A stretch of 12,079 nucleotides of DNA from Candidatus Mcinerneyibacteriota bacterium (GTDB taxonomy: Bacteria > AUK180 > JAQVHJ01): contig DAOVMD010000048.1 of assembly GCA_030630935.1 (NCBI GenBank), positions 1-12,079 on the forward strand. The letters are read 5' to 3'. Every line of letters starts with the position of its first letter. The first letter of the stretch is position 1. The notes under the pieces were generated by a model. It was not told the DNA's origin, searched no databases, and saw nothing but the letters and a program-made list of their open reading frames with translations. This document shows positions 8,401-11,645 of the stretch, in pieces. The translations under genes and the position numbers were made by a program.

Positions 8401-9470
8401 TTATGTTTCCCATCAGGATATTGAGGACCATAATCATCCTCCATGCTATTTATTAGTGCATCTTCACCATCCCAATCTTCTGCCTTTCTAAGTTTTGTAT
8501 TCCACCTTCCATCTTTATCAATATCAGAAGGTTTTCCAGAAAAATTTTTACAGTTTGTTAAAATATAATAATATGAATGTCCGCGGCGACCTGTTGTACT
8601 ATACGGACTTGGTTTATCATTTGTCTTTTTATGAAAAATTGTTTGTACAAAATTTTTTTTGTCATAATTTCTTAAATGTCCATCCCACTTACCATCTTTT
8701 ATCAAATATTTTTCAGAATCATTTTTCCCAATTTTATAGAAAATATGCATTATTCCTGAATGAAGACCCAATTTATATTTCCTGTCTTTTAATGTTTTTG
8801 TAGGATCATATGCTTCACAAATAATATCAACATTCCCTGATAAAACATAAGGTTCATTTTTATTTTTTTCTGTTATTCCCCAACGATATTCATCTTTTTC
8901 GAAAAATACTTCTTCAATAACTGGTCTTATTTTTATATGATTTCCAGTATCATCAGTGTTGTGTAATTCCCTATCTAATAGATCTCCTTGAGGAGATAAA
9001 GGATTATACTCTTTTAATTTATTAAGATCCTTACATGCTATATGTATATGATAACATGCGAAATTTCCTTTGTATATTTCACCAATTTCTTGATTTACTC
9101 CTACGGTATCATTATTCTTAACAGATGGAATTATATGGTGATAAACGATAACATGCTTATCTTCTGTTTGTATCATACAAGTATGTTTTAAAGGATCAGT
9201 ATCTCTAATCAATCCTCCTACAATAGAATAAACTTTAACATTATCAGTATCATTAACCGCACAATCAACACCCAGATGTAGACGATATTTCTTATCATCA
9301 GTATAACGATATGAACAATATACATCTGAAATTTCTCCAACATTCTTATAATTTTGACCATCTTTTACTTTTAAAGGCCATTCTTTAGCTGTTGTAGATA
9401 CAGAAAATTTAAATAAATTAATAACTATTAAAAGAAAAACAAAACCCTTAAAAATAATTTTATTTTTCAT
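1..9470 (-). CDS. Giant secreted multidomain protein: M23 peptidase domain, GATase-like domain, CARDB-like repeats, beta-propeller (3' end outside window)
   Basis: An unbroken frame of 3,156 codons (roughly 345 kDa) with no stop before the left edge, so the C-terminus is missing. I checked the frame at more than ten points along its length and it stays in register. The start is the ATG at 9470, preceded by GGAGG (9482-9486) and followed by a signal peptide (residues 1 to about 28: Lys-rich start, then a hydrophobic core). Domain order by residue: M23 peptidase 43-160; beta-rich region 165-560; Ig-like segment ending in YATDLAGN near 580-700; acidic linker about 718-768; GATase-like fold 775-975; CARDB-like array 980-1660; propeller 1700-2235; jelly-roll 2236-2345; second CARDB-like array 2346 onward. 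It is probably cell-surface or secreted, acting in adhesion, carbohydrate binding or wall remodelling (inference). It is second in an operon with the gene at 9476-10558. No sorting or anchor signal can be assessed, because the C-terminus lies outside. Confidence 0.95.
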   Translation of the reverse strand, partial: MKNKIIFKGFVFLLIVINLFKFSVSTTAKEWPLKVKDGQNYKNVGEISDVYCSYRYTDDKKYRLHLGVDCAVNDTDNVKVYSIVGGLIRDTDPLKHTCMIQTEDKHVIVYHHIIPSVKNNDTVGVNQEIGEIYKGNFACYHIHIACKDLNKLKEYNPLSPQGDLLDRELHNTDDTGNHIKIRPVIEEVFFEKDEYRWGITEKNKNEPYVLSGNVDIICEAYDPTKTLKDRKYKLGLHSGIMHIFYKIGKNDSEKYLIKDGKWDGHLRNYDKKNFVQTIFHKKTNDKPSPYSTTGRRGHSYYYILTNCKNFSGKPSDIDKDGRWNTKLRKAEDWDGEDALINSMEDDYGPQYPDGKHKIIIRAGSDKGDNDLSDPKNEIVFIDNFCLYLSEVEICNSEKNLLGVKKKYYNGKISYCGNPESPDLTQKNKAKIEIIKDKPIPGKEVDILLKFSEPLRLSFSTDVPKPDVSIVSDTNKVFTPDSSKGSWVKEQDGNWTYRLEKIIIPISDFKGSKEICIKVKNVKDFQEKDFDGNPTTIAYRDPSNNYAWAFNENENVADTQHIIKLDFEAPKKKDKDTKSKATGKNEHIILLEDAVSGISAYNPPDTKGGLSDLIDPTKFGVYFYDLTGKRVFLPGLKVLLNDPETDLPYKAVYTIQTADHSTGYSECPLLESGYKELYVYATDLAGNMTPTHPNYGDSTKSGLYGTARSLMDYCIGYIYTERYPDEEECFEDPPDDIDIYKDASRNDEYSNNTDSKTLDSKSSFSYDYYNPTYEGYLKGHEAGVFLAGTYPAMDVMTTNLLNPTKLVHSKLWNPEEFVKKHKMVLLPSGSLIGRGEDSALAQKFHDYVNAGGILFVFSQKRGTDFKVLPGSPEGFGYVEDQNCFTRSTYIDTWHPMLASITENPATAHFDGFFTEYPSDATVLLRRTANGQPCLLIYPYGNGHVILSSLYTDYAYGVEMASYSEIQLVRDIIAWSKKEEGRDNIPEVQYRTYSRVIPVEIENTGNTKAVSVKFELYTPEKTSVNTKTYSINLSTGQSSTITYNIQFYVEDLGIWWVGYKLFDSHGNKIAEEYEAKRMAVIYKPEPYEGNKIKCALICDFENVVEGEVVPFNLHIWNNTDDQRTVDIYHDWLHHFKTFYKTIILEPHSEYIETIQYQIPVTESDLGRLWVHLVDPNDSGTYNPHNVPFETGKYLTSTSKVVKVIDSPFEVTIQMDKEFYQGGDEINLFCNIKNKMSTDFTDINVEYNFYDPNLVKIPVDNKLVNISSNGDADVVFSNIMDIYPESGNYICEIVITVEGQGIPARKIIRVKKFDITSEFVLADIYDAGNNITGLKVKNNSQTDLKYANAEFEIKLPDGNLLLTQPGLILFTEIISGSEVLKNFDISVNNSELKLGNYLISGTLKTSSGEYPLSKIIPSYFEVSVTNDKEEYNEGETLTSNLALRNTGRFKLGISYDLSTPISNDIYNESITLLPGDEIIINREFELNNNVSNGEHLILFKGYFGQEKVKDISIPYYISDSRLALFISKTEFNSGDNCVVTISNTGGENTSHNLNLSMSDDSGKEVINHIFSGDINAKSIFNQSFTIPGQLKSGKYTVVLTCLDTETGNEVNLTEFINITGISGGITINTDKNLFSTSEVVSGTSLIENQSGLNINSSQIEYRIFKEVDKDSKSWLTNADYNLGSFDNTIAENNAIRLKRDYYLDRQYGGYCIYRRWITNLVFDSDGEMFVFLPNILFKLNSNLDYEKEIYDIEKYQGEQDIKYVVDDFGRLFVVDNSDSNETKIIKYDNDLNYLETYNLGEKLNVQEINYFDNQIYISTSGKIRIYDLNLNLNTSIILNYTSTCFTVGKENNVTYIYVVNNNDETIRKYGLDSIEVSSYNTYKQIADLEFQNDGFLYCLSKIVFIGSNYVRWLSSEIYKTDLHGNDTTVPVEGDGSWGNRFWANKLTVNNGYIYVYGRGEYWIKKYDTNFNYIGDIEIWGKLNQPRFSFIWDIDIDDNDNIILADSNYDMISLFNEETNTYKYSKSNYLEENLWFWYPEAVTSDGINIYSSNESDDNYPIAQFDYNLQYTKSIDYYIRNTWIFDLYYDKFSDRIFMCERNLPLTSIDIDSNTFEWSIYPEPWCITGDGNSNLFIVDVSYNRGKDVLKVDSSGNLLFTYNTTIPIADIAYDPGLNLLYVINYDRNTRLYSINVFNDSGERVGGIENYGQDLDWSQPRHFWLDAIEINSKGEVFIPMSDWSGSYLEVFNNSIPPYGTWSYIHDCGMASVFESISFDKLEPVGTSVKLKLRTADSEVGLETKSWSGWITAGIDLDIEPGRFIEIQVQLETQEHDVTPEISKIVLNYKKINSPIWSETRKVDILANSSKNTDVNALVITEPGKYTYESIWKNDPGIGTSQVIASDKKDFLVIGSQLYITAETDKTGYKPGENIIITGHVGNNSTVVENNITYYIYKDGSEIHSENIPELSPGKAYPFSISTTSQTAFFLGSRVGDFYNELNINVEESVIEIKTDIPEVVGIEIFPIQVELYNPTGIHISGNINIQGIVKSFELNPDEKKIFKEYFGIIEDTEFNINITGDYSQKITQVIRFGEDADVIINSEPQYPDSEFTIPVLIKNTGEVSEMLPVSIVVKDNLGSVKYSLDKMYELEPGDERTENVELVLIPGIYTIEVVCPYDSDIKTFEVIPGIDISLDIIAGIENNGLIPVTLQVTNNGFHEFKGYVSVATDFWVMYEYINIPKDSVFTWPAYISVENIEAGIYTGYGVVLDQELDPIVIKSFDFEVTEPEFVIISKPVYPTYNVNIFNSMTFTIKNTGSKTGECSFEIDILENTDNKYTTTLNPGEEKDIVCNFQVPYDIRTGDYFAEYRFNNETGIVKFHVKGVEIQVETILDKQLYEPGDTALLTVNITNLNTEISPVLSAKITYAGLDHIRDFTLEETHSLQFNIPVVDGSTKITVGLSLETGRYVYLGYKYLNLIGDDITFYTDKSVYNSNDKVLCTAIVNNTGTLNVKSPFDWESSFEITGPKSLNFSFDIPTEVYQGSYDIKYSFNGKDYRYPIDVRGFWIRIIDFSTDKPSYFNGEEIKFTTRINSNSDLGCIFTGYLGFDDTNKIFESDINLIKDNEIIINTSGIFSTTETGSIPITYVLKKKDTGLLLSRGMYYINK
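2436..2765 (-). other. Jelly-roll (F5/8 type C-like) domain in the giant protein
   Basis: Residues about 2236-2345. The segment reads GTSVKLKLRTADSE, then WSGWITAGIDLDIEPGRFIEIQVQLE and a closing TPEISKIVLNY. It resembles the jelly-roll module that often follows propellers in secreted bacterial proteins, with the typical 'PGRyiqvrv.l' and 'tP.l..v...Y' strands. Such modules commonly bind sugars or other surfaces. Its placement straight after the propeller suits the two forming one functional unit (inference). Confidence 0.6.
2766..4373 (-). other. NHL-like beta-propeller region in the giant protein
   Basis: Residues about 1700-2235. Repeating short strands alternate with 'D.dG.lyV.D' style turns, for example FDSDGEMFVF, VDDFGRLFVVDNSDS, DIDDNDNIILADSNYD and GDGNSNLFIVD. 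Each is followed by a strand with I.kYD or similar. This matches NHL/6-bladed propeller blades, which act as protein or ligand binding platforms. The number of blades cannot be fixed by eye. The DNA here is visibly poorer in CCGG words and lower in GC than either flank, which hints that the propeller entered the gene as a separate block. Confidence 0.7.
4491..6533 (-). other. First array of CARDB-like/Ig-like repeats in the giant protein
   Basis: Residues about 980-1660. Roughly six units of 100-120 residues recur, each built around an N-x-G or N-N/N-T-G turn between strands, for example PVEIENTGNTKAVSVKFELY, LALRNTGRFKLGISYDLS and CVVTISNTGGENTSHNLNL. Each unit ends in a segment like 'sGnY.i...v'. 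This is the usual look of CARDB/APHP beta-sandwich repeats that form extracellular stalks and adhesion surfaces. Individual repeats have diverged strongly and no near-identical tandem copies are visible at DNA level. Confidence 0.75.
6546..7148 (-). other. Glutamine-amidotransferase-like (class I GATase fold) domain in the giant protein
   Basis: Residues about 775-975. Alternating strands and turns are visible: AGVFLAG, then KMVLLPSGSLIG, then DYVNAGGILFVF, then a closing GNGHVILSS segment. This order resembles the GATase-like fold found in ThuA-type and beta-galactosidase trimerisation domains. The position where a nucleophile elbow Cys would sit (after the KMVLLP strand) reads SGSLIG, so there is no catalytic Cys and the domain is probably non-enzymatic, used for binding or oligomerisation (inference). 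It stands out as an alpha/beta domain in an otherwise beta-rich protein. The assignment rests on pattern recognition only. Confidence 0.6.
8991..9344 (-). other. M23 (LytM-type) metallopeptidase domain in the giant protein
   Basis: Residues about 43-160. The first zinc motif reads HLGVD (H65, D69; H65 at 9276-9278). A central VIVYHHII supplies the first catalytic-type His (H111 or H112). The closing HIH (H141, H143 at 9042-9050) supplies the second catalytic His and the third zinc ligand. The 78 residues between H65 and H143 are close to the spacing in LytM, and a YSIVGGLI strand lies between, as in the family's 'dG.V' strand. Family members hydrolyse peptidoglycan cross-bridges. Since all expected residues are present, activity is plausible, but many surface M23 domains have other roles. 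Five Cys residues (52, 70, 98, 139, 146) lie in or beside the domain, two of them bracketing HIH. Confidence 0.85.
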
Positions 9471-9488
9471 ATTACTTAATCCCTCCCC
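9471..9488 (-). promoter_or_regulatory. Ribosome binding site of the giant gene, inside the upstream gene's 3' end
   Basis: Reading on the minus strand, GGGGAGGG (9488-9481) lies in the last codons of the upstream gene. Its GGAGG core leaves 11 bases to the ATG at 9470. The upstream stop (TAA, 9478-9476) lies between the Shine-Dalgarno and the ATG, so ribosomes finishing the first gene clear this site. That arrangement favours translational coupling and supports the ATG at 9470 as the start. Confidence 0.8.
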
Positions 9489-10558
9489 TTGTTATTAATA
9501 TCACTTTCGTTTATTTTAATTCTATTATTAATTAATAATTCTTTATTCTCTTTATTTATAGAAATCGAGGAAAATTCTTCCTGAAATTCTTTTGAAAATA
9601 ATATTTCTCCATTAAAGTTAATAATTTCTAGTTTAAATTCACCATCAGCTCTTTGGGATATTACAGCTATATTTTTATTATTAAAAAATTTAACATCTCT
9701 TAAAATTTCAGATTCTTCATATTCAATAATTTTAGATTTCTTACTATTTTCTAAAATTATATTTATTTGTTTCCTATTTTTTTTATTATCACTTATATTT
9801 GCAGTAAGGCAAATATTTTCTTCATCATTGAACCTTATTAAGGAATTACAATAAAAAGATCCTCTTACTTCTCCTTTTTTTATTTCTTTCCCAAATTTGT
9901 CTAAAAGTATAAATTCATAAATATCTGAACGAATATTTCTATTATCTAAAATTAAAATTAAATCTTCTTTCTTTTTTGAAGAAGAAAAATTAATTGCTTC
10001 ATGTTTGATTTGTTTCTTAAATTTTATTTTACCTTTACAATCAAATTTTATAAAATAGATTAATTTTTCTCCATTTTGATTTTCTAAAATTACGTTTAAA
10101 TATAAATTATTGTTAACAAATTTTACTATATTAGGAAAAAATATTTCTTTAAATTCTAAATCATTAACCATTGTTCCACTTCTAAAACTTATTTCCTTTG
10201 AATTAGAGAAATTATAAAATGTAATTTCTTCACCTGAAAATACATTTGTTCCTGATATTGATATAATATCACCGCAATCAGAAATATATAAAGTATCATA
10301 AATACCTGAAGTATAAAAATATATCGAACCAAAGTCCCTGATTATTGAATTTTGATTATCTAGAAGAAAAAATTTATTATCCTTTTTCACTAAACGGAAT
10401 TTTTTATTAGAAGAATAAGAAATTATTTCACTATTTTCTATGTTAATTTTTTCTTTAATCTTATTTTTATCTTCTAAGATTCCTTGTTTTTCATTCACAC
10501 AATAAATCAATGAAAAAACAAAAAACAAAATAAAAATTAAAAACCATACTTTCTTCAT
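9476..10558 (-). CDS. Exported beta-propeller-like protein, possible lipoprotein, first gene of the operon
   Basis: 360 residues. The start ATG at 10558 is preceded by AGGAG (10566-10570) at 7 bases, a good fit. The N-terminus MKKVWFLIFILFFVFSLIYC is an export signal: two Lys, a hydrophobic core, then a Cys at residue 20. The Cys could be the lipidated residue, but Tyr at -1 is atypical for a lipobox, so lipidation is uncertain. The mature protein is rich in Lys, Asn, Ile and Glu, and consists of short strands with DG/NG-type turns, for example KKDNKFFLLDNQNS, LLDKFGKEIKKGE and IINFNGEILFSKEF. This is a pattern of WD40/6-bladed propeller relatives, with no family certain. The gene is very AT-rich. 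It ends 5 bases before the giant gene, so a joint surface role is likely (inference). Confidence 0.85.
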   Translation of the reverse strand: MKKVWFLIFILFFVFSLIYCVNEKQGILEDKNKIKEKINIENSEIISYSSNKKFRLVKKDNKFFLLDNQNSIIRDFGSIYFYTSGIYDTLYISDCGDIISISGTNVFSGEEITFYNFSNSKEISFRSGTMVNDLEFKEIFFPNIVKFVNNNLYLNVILENQNGEKLIYFIKFDCKGKIKFKKQIKHEAINFSSSKKKEDLILILDNRNIRSDIYEFILLDKFGKEIKKGEVRGSFYCNSLIRFNDEENICLTANISDNKKNRKQINIILENSKKSKIIEYEESEILRDVKFFNNKNIAVISQRADGEFKLEIINFNGEILFSKEFQEEFSSISINKENKELLINNRIKINESDINNKGRD

Positions 10559-10563
10559 CTTAA

Positions 10564-10570
10564 CACTCCT
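10564..10570 (-). promoter_or_regulatory. Ribosome binding site of the propeller-like protein gene
   Basis: Minus strand AGGAGTG, with the AGGAG core at 10570-10566 and 7 bases before the ATG at 10558. It fixes the start so that the signal peptide is included. Confidence 0.8.
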
Positions 10571-10706
10571 GATTTGATTTTAAATTTGATTAGTGTTATT
10601 AAATTATTAATGAAAACTTTCCTTATTTGCTTCTGGCCTTTTTTGTATTTGTTCATCTCTAATTCATTCATTAAATTCATTCTTCCTATTACTAACTTCG
10701 ATTTAT
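10571..10706 (-). other. Long AT-rich 5' leader of the operon
   Basis: Between the promoter's -10 and the first RBS lies an AT-rich stretch of about 136 bp with no open frame of note. It holds a short direct repetition of ATTCATT words (about 10660-10680 on the plus strand). I saw no strong hairpin and no recognisable riboswitch. Confidence 0.5.
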
Positions 10707-10735
10707 AGTATATCATAAATCTATAAAATTGTCAA
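10707..10735 (-). promoter_or_regulatory. Sigma70-type promoter with extended -10, for the two-gene operon
   Basis: On the minus strand TTGACA (10735-10730) is followed by exactly 17 bases and TATACT (10712-10707). The -35 is a perfect match and the -10 matches five of six consensus positions. A TG-A precedes the -10, giving an extended -10. The start point would fall near 10700, giving a leader of about 142 nt. The stretch upstream of the -35 (10740-10800) is very AT-rich with a T-tract, which could act as an UP element. It faces the genes at 10558 and 9470. Confidence 0.8.
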
Positions 10736-10883
10736 GTAAAATCTGTGAAAAAAAGAGTAGATAAATCTAAATCATATTTTATTATATAAACATTATTTCT
10801 TATATGAGTGCGAGCCTCTTTATTACCCAATATACTGATATTTTGTAATATCTATAACTTCTTTTCAGTTCTTTATAAACCAT

Positions 10884-11007
10884 CTTTTGCACAATATACT
10901 GTGCAGATTTTCCCAAACTTAAACCAAAACACCATATATAACCCCAACACAACGCATTTTAATTATATGCACAACAAACTGTGCATCATAATAAATTTGT
11001 GCAAAAG
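10884..11007. repeat. 11-bp inverted repeat enclosing two TGCACA-N6-TGTGCA dyads
   Basis: CTTTTGCACAA at 10884-10894 is answered by its exact reverse complement TTGTGCAAAAG at 10997-11007. Inside, two dyads of the same format occur: TGCACA-N6-TGTGCA at 10888-10905 and again at 10968-10985, spaced 80 bp apart. A further TGTGCA half-site is at 10998-11003. The N6 spacers differ (ATATAC and ACAAAC), so the half-sites are what is conserved, as for an operator bound by a dimeric repressor or activator. The function is unknown. It lies about 150 bp upstream of the operon's -35. Confidence 0.7.
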
Positions 11008-11047
11008 CCGGAAATTTTCATAATTCTAATATAGTCACGAAGAATTT

Positions 11048-11260
11048 GCTTAGCCACGAAGACGCCCCGAAGTGAATTCGGGGTAAACTCCGAACACGAA
11101 AGCAAAAAACAGAAAAATATATTTTTTTACTTACTTTTTTGTACTGGGTTATATCAATACTTTGAACCATAAAGCTAATGATACTTAAAATGCATTCCTG
11201 TGTAATCTTTACAGGGATTAAGCGGATTAAAGAGATTACTTTAAAATTTAAAATATGAAA
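11048..11260. repeat. Compound intergenic repeat, copy 1
   Basis: It begins with CTTAGCCACGAAG and contains a 27-bp hairpin-forming segment (11065-11091: CCCCGAA, loop GTGAA, TTCGGGG, then TAAACTCC), CACGAA motifs, an A-rich then T-rich stretch, and a 32-bp block at 11175-11206 that begins CTAATGATACTT and ends CCTGTGTAAT. The same order recurs in copy 2. No coding frame with a sensible product is seen here. Confidence 0.75.
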
Positions 11261-11289
11261 GAAGTAATAGACCAGCACCCTATCCTAAA

Positions 11290-11552
11290 CCACGAAGTTT
11301 CTTAGCCACCCCGAAGTGAATTCGGGGTAAACTCCAGACACGAAGAACACGAAAAACAAAAAACATTATATATTGATCGCTTCGCTCAAAATTTAAAAAT
11401 CAAAAAAAACACAAAAAAAATATATCCTTACTTATTTTTTTGTTATATGTTATAATGTTACTTAAAACCAAAAAACTAATGATACTTTAAATGCATTCCT
11501 GTGTAATTGTACTTGGATTTAATTGATTAGCAAGATTAAATTTTAAATTAAA
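11290..11552. repeat. Compound intergenic repeat, copy 2
   Basis: It has the same elements in the same order as copy 1: CCACGAAG, CTTAGCCAC, the identical 27-bp hairpin segment (11309-11335), CACGAAGAACACGAAAAAC, an A-rich/T-rich stretch, and the 32-bp block at 11476-11507, which differs from copy 1 at one base. The hairpin-to-block distance is about 57 bp longer here because extra AT-rich sequence containing GATCGCTTCGCTCA lies in between. The copies are probably an old duplication or two members of a dispersed family. Confidence 0.75.
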
Positions 11553-11562
11553 TATTCAAAAA

Positions 11563-11645
11563 GTTTGAATCCGTTCAGCTGCACAATGATAAAATGGAGT
11601 TATCGAACAGTCTCGATGTAGTTCTGTTGTTCATTTTTTAATTCC
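11563..11645. other. Short intergenic gap downstream of the methyltransferase gene
   Basis: This 83-bp stretch separates the methyltransferase stop from repeat copy 2. It holds one more TGCACA half-site (11580-11585) with no TGTGCA partner at the N6 spacing, and only weak imperfect dyads. No clear intrinsic terminator with a U-tract is visible for the methyltransferase gene. Confidence 0.4.

Noticed and set aside
67-8803. Plus-strand open frames at 67-336, 858-1107, 1185-1683, 3528-3716, 4573-4935, 7430-7624, 7791-8232 and 8495-8803
   Set aside because: All lie antisense to the continuous minus-strand frame of the giant gene. They lack good Shine-Dalgarno sites and give low-complexity, non-domain-like translations.
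10808-11278. Small frames 10808-11023 (+) and 11018-11278 (-) in the intergenic region
   Set aside because: The first overlaps the dyad repeats, the second overlaps repeat copy 1. Neither has a clear RBS or a recognisable product, so the stretch is treated as non-coding.
10884-11340. CRISPR array
   Set aside because: The repeats are only two copies each, with unequal spacing and diverged intervening sequence. No cas genes are seen.
11428-11456. Plus-strand TATAAT at 11451-11456 as a promoter
   Set aside because: The -35 at 17 bp (TTACTT) is a poor match. The site lies in an AT-rich repeat, and no plus-strand gene follows.
11554-11570. ATTCAAA-AAG-TTTGAAT hairpin as terminator of the methyltransferase gene
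   Set aside because: The 7-bp stem is all A/T but for one pair and no uninterrupted U-tract follows on the minus strand. Chance palindromes are common in such DNA.
11590-11640. GAACA...TGTTC dyad just past the methyltransferase stop as a terminator
   Set aside because: The stem is short and imperfect, and there is no U-tract after it in the gene's direction.
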